Of a DNA stretch of 8,806 nucleotides, positions 1 through 6,520 are shown in pieces. The stretch is from Ignavibacteriaceae bacterium. Lineage in GTDB: Bacteria > Bacteroidota > Ignavibacteria > Ignavibacteriales > Ignavibacteriaceae. The position numbers and the translations under genes are program-made. Position 1 is the stretch's first letter, and every line of letters begins with the position of its first letter. The stretch covers positions 1 to 8,806 of the forward strand of contig JARLHB010000395.1 of assembly GCA_031292465.1 (NCBI GenBank). Direction: 5' to 3'. The notes under the pieces are model-generated. The model made no database searches, was not told the origin of the DNA, and saw only the letters and a program-made list of their open reading frames with translations.

Positions 1-1187
1 CGTATGTCAGGTTAAATACCTCAGATAGTTTTTCTCCTGGCTGGATGGAAGTAGGTATTATTTGCCCCTATACCATATATAATGCTTATAACGATACAAG
101 ATTAGTTGAAAAATTCTGGCCTAATATGACCAAATTTATGAAATTTTTAGAAGAAAGAAGCGGCGGGCAATTTTTCTTTAAAGAACGTTCTTTTGACGAC
201 CTTCATCCCAAAGGCGGTTATGGAGACTGGCTTTCCATTGGAACAAAAACTCCACCGGATATGATTGCTACTATGTACTACGGCTATTGTGCTTCTTTGA
301 TGTCGGAAATGGCAAAAGCTATAAATAAAGAAGAAGATTCAAAATATTATGCAGATGTATTTAGTAAAGTTAAAGGTGCTTTCCTTAAGCATTATGTTTC
401 TGCAGACGGTAAATTTACCTGCGATTCTCTTAGTTACGGTAATGGCGATGGTTATGTTGATGGAAAACGCGGATTTACGGCACATACACAGACTGCATAT
501 GCAAATGCAATATATATGAAAATGCTTCCGGACAGCCTTATACCTGTTGCAGGTAAATATCTTAATCAGTTGCTTGAGGAAAACAATAATTATCTTAAAA
601 CTGGTTTCCTTGGAGTTAAGCCCTTGCTTCCAGCACTATCAGAAACAGGTTACTCTGGAACCGCATATAAGTTGTTATTGAATAAAGAATACCCCTCCTG
701 GGGCTACGAAATTGAGAATGGCGCAACAACCATCTGGGAAAGATGGAATAGTTTTACTAAAGGTAAAGGTTTTGAAGATGCCGGTATGAATTCATTCAGC
801 CATTATTCTTTTGGCTCTGTCTGCGAGTGGATGTTTAAGAATATGGCGGGAATACAATCAAACGGCCCTGCATATAAGAGTATTATTATTAAGCCGGAAA
901 TACCAGCCGGTAAAATATCATTTACAGATGCATCTTTAATTTCCATGAACGGCAAAATAATATCATCATGGAAAGTTGATGGAGATAAGTTAATTATGAA
1001 TGTTACAATACCGGTAAATTCAAGCGCTGTGATTTATATCCCGACTATTAACATAAATTCAATTAAAGAAAGAGGCTCTTCAATTAATAACCTTAAAGGT
1101 GCTGAACAGGGACAGTTCAAAGATGGTTACCTGCCTGTAAAGGTTGGCTCGGGAGTTTATGTATTTGAATCCATGATTAAAGATTAA
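1..1187 (+). CDS. Alpha-L-rhamnosidase, GH78-type, 5'-truncated by window edge
   Basis: Glycoside hydrolase that would remove terminal alpha-L-rhamnose from glycosides or polysaccharides. The reading frame is open from base 3 (codon_start 3), 14 codons before the first ATG at 45. Those upstream codons give SPGWMEVGIICPYTIY, which continues the conserved (alpha/alpha)6-barrel motif, so ATG 45 is internal and not the start. Family landmarks are GDWLSIGTKTP near 219-251, TQTAYANAIYMKML near 489-530, YPSWGYEIENGATTIWERW ending at 746, and MNSFSHYSFGS near 786-818. The Glu of TTIWERW (codon 738-740) is the position I expect to be the catalytic base in GH78. The Asp/Glu-rich general-acid motif lies upstream, outside the window. 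From about 868 on, the sequence fits the C-terminal beta-sandwich domain. About 395 codons are visible, so half or more of a normal GH78 protein is missing. Signal peptide and localisation cannot be seen. Confidence 0.9.
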   Translation, partial: YVRLNTSDSFSPGWMEVGIICPYTIYNAYNDTRLVEKFWPNMTKFMKFLEERSGGQFFFKERSFDDLHPKGGYGDWLSIGTKTPPDMIATMYYGYCASLMSEMAKAINKEEDSKYYADVFSKVKGAFLKHYVSADGKFTCDSLSYGNGDGYVDGKRGFTAHTQTAYANAIYMKMLPDSLIPVAGKYLNQLLEENNNYLKTGFLGVKPLLPALSETGYSGTAYKLLLNKEYPSWGYEIENGATTIWERWNSFTKGKGFEDAGMNSFSHYSFGSVCEWMFKNMAGIQSNGPAYKSIIIKPEIPAGKISFTDASLISMNGKIISSWKVDGDKLIMNVTIPVNSSAVIYIPTININSIKERGSSINNLKGAEQGQFKDGYLPVKVGSGVYVFESMIKD

Positions 1188-1251
1188 TTAAAGAAATATT
1201 TAACACTTTAAAAGAATAATACTAAAAGTAAAAATTTAGTTATTTAATTTG

Positions 1252-1298
1252 ATGGGCCTCAGTTATAATAAACATTATAATTGGAGCCCATTTTTTTT
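1252..1298 (+). terminator. Strong intrinsic terminator after the rhamnosidase gene
   Basis: A long hairpin of about 18 base pairs pairs 1252-1269 with 1274-1291 around an AAAC loop. It has one C/A mismatch (1258/1285) and two G-U pairs. The GC-rich base is ATGGGC against GCCCAT, and it runs directly into eight T residues (1291-1298). It starts 65 bases after the rhamnosidase stop, so that transcript should end here and the downstream LacI gene should need its own promoter. Confidence 0.88.
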
Positions 1299-1399
1299 GA
1301 AGGAGGGAAGCAAATTCAGATAAATAAAGTAATACTATTTCTTTAATATCTATTATATTTCTACATAACAAAATTAATTTTCATAATAAACGGGAAGTA

Positions 1400-2404
1400 A
1401 TGAGACCGATTACAATAAAAGACATAGCGTCAAAATTGGGATTGTCTGTATCCACAGTATCCAGGGCGCTTAATGATCATCCAGATATACATGATGATAC
1501 AAAAGCCACAGTAAATCAGCTTGCCTTAAAATTAGGATATAAGCCAAATATTGTAGCAAGAAGTTTAAAATCACAGCAGTCAAACCAGATAGGAGTAATT
1601 GTCCCCGAGATAAGGCATGATTTTTTTGCCAATGCAATAAGCGGGATTGAAGAAGTAGCCTATCAAAAAGGATATACTGTGGTAATGTCTCAGTCCAACG
1701 AAGATTTTAACAGGGAAAAAATTAATTTAAACTCTATGTACTTAAACCGGGTAGGGGGGATAATTATTTCCGTCTCTCAAACTACAAAAACCAGCGAGCA
1801 TTTTGCTCAATTACTGAAGAATGGAGTAAAGATGGTTTTTTTCGACAGGGTTTGTGAAGATCTTGATGTTTACAGGGTAGTGATAGATGATTTTGAAAGT
1901 TCGTATAATGCGGTGAATTACCTTATTTCCAGAGGTTATAAAAATATCTTTCATTTTGCAGGGCCACGTATTTTGGAAATTTGTATAAGAAGAAGAATGG
2001 GCTACGAAAAGGCAATGCTGGAACAGAATATAAACCCATCTGGTAATATTATAGAGGGGGGTATGCATGAAAGAGACGGATACGAGAGTATGGATAAACT
2101 GCTTAAGAATAATATAATACCCGATGCAATTTTTGCCGTAAATGATCCTGTGGCAATAGGTGCATTTAAAAGACTGAAAGAGCAGGGGATAAAAATACCC
2201 GGTCAGGTTGGAATTATGGGGTTCTCAAATAATCCTATTACCGAATTAGTTGATCCGCCGCTTACAACTGTTGAACAGCCTGCTTTTGAAATGGGTAAAG
2301 CGGCAGCAGAATTATTGATAGATCAAATTACAGGCAAGGATATTCTGTTAGATTCTAAGGAACTTAAATTAAATACAAGGTTAATAATCCGCCAATCAAC
2401 TTAA
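1400..2404 (+). CDS. LacI-family transcriptional repressor
   Basis: Cytoplasmic DNA-binding regulator of 334 residues, the usual LacI-family length. Residues 4-50 form the LacI helix-turn-helix (TIKDIASKLGLSVSTVSRAL, recognition helix about 16-24). They are followed by the hinge YKPNIVARSLKS (about 47-58) and then the type I periplasmic-binding-protein-like effector domain from NQIGVIVPEI (about 63) to the end, including AVNDPVAIGAFKRLKEQGIKIP and the C-terminal TTVEQPAFEMGKAAAELLI. The start is fixed by the HTH beginning five residues in. Upstream, GGGAAG (1392-1397) ends only two bases before the ATG, an unusually short gap for a ribosome binding site. The gene lies downstream of the rhamnosidase terminator, so it is transcribed separately. 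The effector is probably a sugar or sugar phosphate from the neighbouring pathway (inference); its operator is not identified. Confidence 0.95.
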   Translation: MRPITIKDIASKLGLSVSTVSRALNDHPDIHDDTKATVNQLALKLGYKPNIVARSLKSQQSNQIGVIVPEIRHDFFANAISGIEEVAYQKGYTVVMSQSNEDFNREKINLNSMYLNRVGGIIISVSQTTKTSEHFAQLLKNGVKMVFFDRVCEDLDVYRVVIDDFESSYNAVNYLISRGYKNIFHFAGPRILEICIRRRMGYEKAMLEQNINPSGNIIEGGMHERDGYESMDKLLKNNIIPDAIFAVNDPVAIGAFKRLKEQGIKIPGQVGIMGFSNNPITELVDPPLTTVEQPAFEMGKAAAELLIDQITGKDILLDSKELKLNTRLIIRQST

Positions 2405-2421
2405 AATATTTTTTAGTTTAA

Positions 2422-2448
2422 CCTGCAATCGTATGCAGGCGCATTTTT
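2422..2448 (+). terminator. Weak intrinsic terminator after the LacI gene
   Basis: A perfect six-base-pair stem, CCTGCA (2422-2427) with TGCAGG (2434-2439), encloses a six-base loop 17 bases after the LacI stop codon. A run of five T residues (2444-2448) follows after a four-base gap. The position fits a terminator, but the short stem and the gap make it weak. Confidence 0.5.
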
Positions 2449-2610
2449 AATACTTGGAAATAAAATATTAAAAAAAAGAACTTGTGAACGGATATTGACA
2501 CAGTAGCTTTTATTCGGTTGTACTTTTGTGAAGATAAACTCAATTGTTCCCGCTTTTCCATCCGGAAGTGCCAGGTAATAATTAGATCATCCAGAACAGC
2601 AGTCTCTATC

Positions 2611-2623
2611 AAACTTAAAGTTT
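2611..2623. repeat. Perfect 13-base dyad AAACTTAAAGTTT
   Basis: AAACTT and AAGTTT flank a central A, giving a perfect 6-1-6 inverted repeat. It shares its last three bases with the left arm of the next inverted repeat (2621-2650). The size is right for a small protein-binding site, but in AT-rich DNA it could arise by chance. Confidence 0.4.
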
Positions 2624-2650
2624 ATGCCGCTAATCTAAATTCGGCATAAA
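2621..2650. repeat. Perfect 9-bp inverted repeat (TTTATGCCG / CGGCATAAA)
   Basis: TTTATGCCG (2621-2629) is exactly complementary to CGGCATAAA (2642-2650) across a 12-base AT-rich spacer. It contains the block GCCG/CGGC, which stands out against its AT-rich surroundings. Neither strand has a good T-run after the stem, so it is not a clear terminator. An RNA hairpin or a spaced operator are both possible. Confidence 0.5.
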
Positions 2651-2728
2651 TAACGACAAGCACTTAACAATCTAAATTATTACCCATAATCAATAATTAA
2701 AGGTACAGATAAAATATAAAAGAATTTT

Positions 2729-2773
2729 AATTAATTACTGTTTCTATAATAAAGAAAGAAACAGTAATTAATT
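2729..2773 (-). terminator. Perfect 17-bp hairpin overlapping the regulator stop codon
   Basis: Bases 2729-2745 pair without mismatch with 2757-2773, leaving an 11-base loop. The minus-strand stop codon of the GntR/LacI regulator (2768-2770) lies inside the stem, so the hairpin forms at the very end of that message. Neither strand has a long T-run after it; on the minus strand a broken U-rich tract (AATTAAAATTCTTTT) follows. It may act as a terminator, possibly bidirectional between the convergent genes, or protect the 3' end of the message. The pairing is certain; the function is inferred. Confidence 0.55.
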
Positions 2774-3841
2774 CTCCATATAATAACCGCCCTCTCCGTC
2801 AGGTAATATTAATTTAGGCTCAATTTTTACCTGGACAGGTTTCTTCAAAGGATCTTTCATCTTTTCTATTAATATTTCAGCCGCTTTTTGACCAACAAGT
2901 TCATTGAATTGTTCTACAGTCGGGTATATTGGAGTTTCAAAACTATTGTTGTATCCGAAAATATGGCAGTTTGCCGGAAGAATTTTATTTTTATCCTTCA
3001 GAAACTGGAAAAATTCTGTAATCATTGTATCATGATTCATGCTTATTCCAACATTCTTATAAGCCGAACAGAGTGGTTCTAGTTCCTCAACCAGTTCTTC
3101 AAAACTTAAGATTGTACCTTCATCATTACCATAAAGCATTTTCATTGCCTGACGAAATCCATCAACTTTTTCTATAGATGAAGAAATAGAATTGGAACCC
3201 TGATATTCAGGGACGAAAACTATTTTATCGCATTTCTGGTTGTACTTTAAGTAAGAACATATCCTTACCATTGTGTCTGCGTTATTTACAACTACATAGT
3301 CGGTCTCTAATTCAGGAATAAATCGGTCAATTAAAACAAATGGGAAATTCCTTTCTTTCAGTTCAACTATGTGAGAGTAGTCTTTTCTATAATTGTCTTC
3401 AAGAAATATTATAATACCATCAATATGTTTTGATATAAGTTTTTCAATAGTCTCTTTTTCTCTTTCATGGCTCATATTTGAGATGGAAATCAGCAGGCCA
3501 ATCTTTGCTTTTTCAAGCGCTACCCGCACTCCGTTTAAAACATCAATAAAAATCTTGTGGCTGCTAAAATGATTAGGAATTATTAATGCAACCTGTTTGT
3601 CATCCGATTTTGACTTTACATTATTTACATACAAACCTTTTCCCTGATGCCTGGTTATAAAGCCGTCGTTTTCCATTTCGATTAAAGTTCTGTGTACAGT
3701 TGCATAACTAAAATCAGAGTTTTTTATCAATTCTCTAACGGTGGGAAGTTTATCGTTCTGTTTTAGATTATTCTTTTTGATATAATCCAGCAGTTCATCT
3801 CTAAGTACTTCGTATTTTTTAGAGCTTTTTTCTTTTTCCAT
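2768..3841 (-). CDS. GntR/LacI chimeric transcriptional regulator (AraR-like architecture)
   Basis: Cytoplasmic transcription factor of 357 residues with two parts. Residues about 8-74 are a GntR-type winged helix: LPTVREL (32-38), the recognition helix region SYATVHRTLIEMENDGFI (45-62), and the wing RHQGKGLYV (64-72). From KQVALIIPNH (about 81) onward it is a LacI-type sugar-binding domain, with a HIDGIIIFLED strand and the C-terminal TVEQFNELVGQKAAEILIEKM motif also seen in LacI proteins. This combination and length match the AraR type of sugar repressor, but the ligand cannot be read from sequence. A clear ribosome site, AAGGGA (minus strand, 3854-3849), lies seven bases before the ATG. 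The gene follows the SSS transporter gene on the same strand by 70 bp with no terminator between, so the two probably form an operon and the regulator may control it. Confidence 0.92.
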   Translation of the reverse strand: MEKEKSSKKYEVLRDELLDYIKKNNLKQNDKLPTVRELIKNSDFSYATVHRTLIEMENDGFITRHQGKGLYVNNVKSKSDDKQVALIIPNHFSSHKIFIDVLNGVRVALEKAKIGLLISISNMSHEREKETIEKLISKHIDGIIIFLEDNYRKDYSHIVELKERNFPFVLIDRFIPELETDYVVVNNADTMVRICSYLKYNQKCDKIVFVPEYQGSNSISSSIEKVDGFRQAMKMLYGNDEGTILSFEELVEELEPLCSAYKNVGISMNHDTMITEFFQFLKDKNKILPANCHIFGYNNSFETPIYPTVEQFNELVGQKAAEILIEKMKDPLKKPVQVKIEPKLILPDGEGGYYMEN

Positions 3842-3858
3842 TTGTTAATCCCTTACAA
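3842..3858. promoter_or_regulatory. Imperfect dyad TTGT-N9-ACAA over the regulator ribosome site
   Basis: TTGTTA (3842-3847) and TTACAA (3853-3858) form an inverted repeat with one mismatched position pair. It abuts the start codon of the GntR/LacI regulator and covers its AAGGGA ribosome site. TTGT...ACAA half-sites resemble those I recall for AraR-type repressors, but the spacing here is wider. An autoregulatory operator is possible; the evidence is weak. Confidence 0.25.
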
Positions 3859-3911
3859 GATAAATTAAAATTTTTATGTATAAATTTATTAATATTAGAT
3901 ATATACTGAAA

Positions 3912-5912
3912 TTAAACTAAGTTCTCTACCTTCTTACCTTCTTCTAAAATCACAGGAAGCGGCTGCAATTTAGGCGGTAAATGCCTGTACCAGAAAAAAT
4001 ACATGCCGGTAATACCGCAAAGAAAAACAGATAGGGTAATAAAAAATTCATGGTATGTCCGAAGAATTAATTGCATCGGCATAAGGAACATTGAAATTTG
4101 CCAGCCCAGTGTAAAAGGTACTGCAATAATGTCATTTCTATGTTCTTTTTCCATGGCTTTTCTTACGGCCGGATCTAATTTCTTTTTATAAGGCTTCCAA
4201 AAACCAAATGGCCTGGTTACCATATAAAAATTAGTTGCAATTTTTTCATCTGTCGGTGCAGTAAGCAGCGTGCCTATAATAGTAGCAATCAGTGCTACTA
4301 CGGAAACAAGTGCAAACTGCTGCCATTCTGACAAAAAGGGAAACAAGTTTACTTCAACAATGGCAGTTAAAATTCCTACTAAAGTTCCAATTGCAAATCC
4401 GCCTCCATTGTAACGCCACCAATAAAATTTTAACATAGCCGGAATAGCCAAACCGCCTCCAAGCCCCATTATCAGCCATCCCCAAATTTGTGTTATGCTG
4501 TGAAAATTATATGCAAGCACATAGCTTACCAATACCATGCAAACAATAAAAATATAAGAAATAAAAATTAATTCTTTGTTATGTGCCCTTATACGTATAT
4601 AACGTTGATAAATATCTTTTGTAAAATATGCAGTTGCAGTATTAACGTTGGAACTGAAGCAGGAAAACGCCGCTGCAATAAAAGCAATTAGCAAAAATCC
4701 CCTTGCACCAATAGGTATATTATATAAGATAACAGCAGGAACTATTTTTTCCGGATTTATATTACCGTCATAACTAAGCAGTGCAAGCTTTGACTGCCAA
4801 TTACTATGAAGACTGTTTTTTATCCCATTAATTAAATCAGCGCTATAACTTTCCGGATGGTTGATTATGCTTGAAATATAATTTGACCAATTCTCTTTAT
4901 TAATATTGGCAACATTCAATTTAATATAAGACGCTACCTGCGGAAGCATGGACTGATCGGGGAAGAAGTTATTAACTAATATTATCCCAAGGATAGCAAA
5001 CCCAATCATCATTGGCCATCTGAAAGTCATTAAAGACGTCCACAAAAAACTTGACGTACCGCATTCTCTTTCGTTTCTTGCACCGAAATATTTTGGATCT
5101 GCTCCGGCAGTTGAAACCCCTATAAGCATATTACGGAGGAAGTAGAAAAACGCAAGCAGCATAAGATCCTTATATGCCGAATAACCCTGCGGCATATCAA
5201 CTTTCCATTTTAAAGAAGAGTATACCCATTCATGGTTTCCTGTAACACGGGCTGCCAGGGCAGAGATGCTTCCTATATCAGCCATCTTATCTATAGCAAT
5301 AAATGAAATTAATATAATTGCTGAAATAACAATAACAGACTGGAAAAGATCAGTATAGACGACGCCGTAAAATCCTGATACAATGGTGTACAGGCTTGCA
5401 ATAAATATCATTATAAAAGCACAGGTAGTAGGGGGGAACGGGAAGAACATTGCCATAAACATACCGAGAGCTTTAATTAAATATGCAAGCATCCCTACGG
5501 TGGTTATTATAACTGCTACTGCAGAAATAATTCTTGCAAACTGGCCTCCCCATGAATTACCAAATCGGAATTCCATCCATTCTGCGCCAGTCATACATTT
5601 AGAACGGTAATGCCACTTGCCAGACCACAACAGCATGAAGGTTAAAACTAATACTGCCCCGCCTCTGAACTCAATATATAAACCTCTTGGGCCAAGTATA
5701 TATAGAAAAGAAACAATAAGCATTGTCCCGGCCATATCTATATAAGAAGACATGCCGGAAATTCCCATAGCCCACCACGGCAGCTTATTTGCTCCTAAAA
5801 AATAATCCTCAAGGCTTAATGAAGCTTTCTTTTTAAAGTATGACGCTATAGTTACCAGCATCATTAAGTACAAAAAGATTATAGTATAATCTAATGTATT
5901 AAGATACTTCAT
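3912..5912 (-). CDS. Sodium:solute symporter (SSS family), probable sugar transporter
   Basis: Inner-membrane Na+-coupled uptake protein of 666 residues with about 15 hydrophobic segments. Family marks are LSLEDYFLGANKLPWWAMGISG (32-53) at the first core helices, SGFYGVVYTDLFQS (179-192), and FSSNVNTATAYFTKDIYQRYI (419-439), the SSS helix that helps form the sodium site. A hydrophilic stretch of about 75 residues (about 315-390) lies between helices. The C-terminus extends past the core with a charged region (about 555-595) and two further hydrophobic segments (about 598-641). No Shine-Dalgarno is visible before the ATG. I keep this start because later Met residues (17, 18) would remove the first helix. 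An out-of-frame 13-codon ORF overlaps the start. The regulator gene follows 70 bp downstream, and the receptor gene is divergent. Given those neighbours a sugar substrate is likely, but the substrate is not proven. Confidence 0.93.
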   Translation of the reverse strand: MKYLNTLDYTIIFLYLMMLVTIASYFKKKASLSLEDYFLGANKLPWWAMGISGMSSYIDMAGTMLIVSFLYILGPRGLYIEFRGGAVLVLTFMLLWSGKWHYRSKCMTGAEWMEFRFGNSWGGQFARIISAVAVIITTVGMLAYLIKALGMFMAMFFPFPPTTCAFIMIFIASLYTIVSGFYGVVYTDLFQSVIVISAIILISFIAIDKMADIGSISALAARVTGNHEWVYSSLKWKVDMPQGYSAYKDLMLLAFFYFLRNMLIGVSTAGADPKYFGARNERECGTSSFLWTSLMTFRWPMMIGFAILGIILVNNFFPDQSMLPQVASYIKLNVANINKENWSNYISSIINHPESYSADLINGIKNSLHSNWQSKLALLSYDGNINPEKIVPAVILYNIPIGARGFLLIAFIAAAFSCFSSNVNTATAYFTKDIYQRYIRIRAHNKELIFISYIFIVCMVLVSYVLAYNFHSITQIWGWLIMGLGGGLAIPAMLKFYWWRYNGGGFAIGTLVGILTAIVEVNLFPFLSEWQQFALVSVVALIATIIGTLLTAPTDEKIATNFYMVTRPFGFWKPYKKKLDPAVRKAMEKEHRNDIIAVPFTLGWQISMFLMPMQLILRTYHEFFITLSVFLCGITGMYFFWYRHLPPKLQPLPVILEEGKKVENLV

Positions 5913-6038
5913 AAGCAGAGAAATATAATTTTTTGCTCATCTGTATATATTCTTAAATAATTAAAAGGACAGGACAATTAAAATTAGTAAAGTTTTTTAA
6001 ATAAACACCACTTATTTATAGTATGTATAAAATCACAC

Positions 6039-6050
6039 TGTATATATACA
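6039..6050. promoter_or_regulatory. Candidate operator, perfect palindrome TGTATATATACA
   Basis: A 12-base perfect dyad that completely covers the predicted -10 box of the transporter promoter, where a bound repressor would block RNA polymerase. CTGTATATAT, which starts this site at 6038, is repeated at 5941-5950, and a related dyad occurs at 6202-6217. Alternating TA runs arise easily in AT-rich DNA, so this stays tentative. Confidence 0.35.
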
Positions 6051-6071
6051 AATAATATTTCCTTTTGTCAA
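6043..6071 (-). promoter_or_regulatory. Predicted promoter for the SSS transporter operon
   Basis: On the minus strand a perfect TTGACA (-35, 6071-6066) is followed by exactly 17 bases and then TATATA (-10, 6048-6043), four of six matches to TATAAT. Transcription would start near 6036, giving a leader of about 125 bases before the transporter ATG. A perfect palindrome covers the -10. Confidence 0.6.
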
Positions 6072-6117
6072 ATTTCCGATTATTTATATACAATACAAAA
6101 TTAATTTATAAATAATA

Positions 6118-6146
6118 TTGACATTATATAATAATTGCCTTAATAT
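6118..6146 (+). promoter_or_regulatory. Predicted promoter for the TonB-dependent receptor gene
   Basis: A perfect TTGACA (-35, 6118-6123), a 17-base spacer and TAATAT (-10, 6141-6146, four of six matches). The following TTG also makes TAATATTG, seven of eight to the Bacteroidota -7 element TAnnTTTG. The start would be near 6153, so the receptor message would carry a leader of about 365 bases. Confidence 0.55.
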
Positions 6147-6201
6147 TGGCGCGTGTATTTAAAATAATGATTATAACTAACTACATTAAGAAAAATATTA
6201 G

Positions 6202-6217
6202 CAGTATATAGATACAG
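6202..6217. promoter_or_regulatory. Imperfect dyad CAGTAT-N4-ATACAG, possible operator
   Basis: CAGTAT (6202-6207) and ATACAG (6212-6217) form an inverted repeat with one mismatch. It lies about 50 bases downstream of the predicted receptor transcription start and resembles the palindrome at 6039-6050 in its GTAT/ATAC half-sites, though the spacing differs. Confidence 0.25.
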
Positions 6218-6446
6218 TTTTTTTATTAATGGGCATCATTATTTGTAAAATAAAGGGAATATATAGAGTACTAAATGGAAATTGAAAACGAAAAGAAAAT
6301 CAATTCAAAGAGTCTTTATATATCCGAAAAGAGCCCATCAAGTGAAAAATATTTAATAATAATGCTAAAATTTTGACGAATGAATATACACAGTAAGGTG
6401 TAAATTTTAGTTCTTCGTGGTTACCGTTGATATTATAAATTAATTT

Positions 6447-6461
6447 TAGAATAAAATTCTA
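6447..6461. repeat. Short dyad TAGAAT-AAA-ATTCTA
   Basis: A perfect six-base inverted repeat around AAA, 59 bases before the receptor start codon. It could be a small operator or a weak RNA hairpin in the leader. The AT-rich setting makes chance likely. Confidence 0.25.
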
Positions 6462-6520
6462 TTTACTTCAGAATTTAATTTCAAGATCAACTAAAAATAA
6501 ATAAGGAAGAGACATTATTG

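Larger units (their letters stand above)
2405..2767. other. Convergent intergenic spacer, no gene recognised
   Basis: This 363-base gap lies between the 3' ends of two convergent regulator genes. It holds a terminator-like hairpin near the LacI end, an adjoining pair of inverted repeats at 2611-2650, and part of the long hairpin at the end of the opposite gene. Short open stretches exist on both strands, for example a minus-strand ATG frame at 2418-2612. None shows a family motif, a ribosome binding site or a convincing start, so I call no gene. Confidence 0.6.
5913..6520. promoter_or_regulatory. Divergent control region between transporter and TonB receptor
   Basis: A very AT-rich spacer of 608 bases with no convincing gene. 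It holds two outward-facing TTGACA promoters (6043-6071 minus, 6118-6146 plus), a 12-bp palindrome at the minus-strand -10, a related dyad at 6202-6217 and a small dyad at 6447-6461. The predicted leaders are about 125 nt for the transporter and about 365 nt for the receptor. Two short ORFs without good ribosome sites (6229-6285 and 6275-6376) lie in the longer leader and are probably chance. Confidence 0.65.

Noticed and set aside
45..1187. A complete 380-residue protein starting at ATG 45
   Set aside because: The frame stays open to the left edge, and the upstream codons continue the conserved GH78 motif (PGW before the Met). The true start lies outside the window.
1811..2068. Minus-strand ORF of 85 codons inside the LacI gene
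   Set aside because: It lies wholly antisense to a well-supported LacI coding region and shows no domain; shadow frame.
2418..2612. Minus-strand ORF of 64 codons in the convergent spacer
   Set aside because: No recognisable motif or ribosome site, and it runs through a terminator-like hairpin; probably chance.
6282..6297. TGAAAACG resembling half of a CcpA/LacI-type cre site
   Set aside because: The other half does not match and the sequence is not palindromic around the CG; only a poly-A-rich coincidence.
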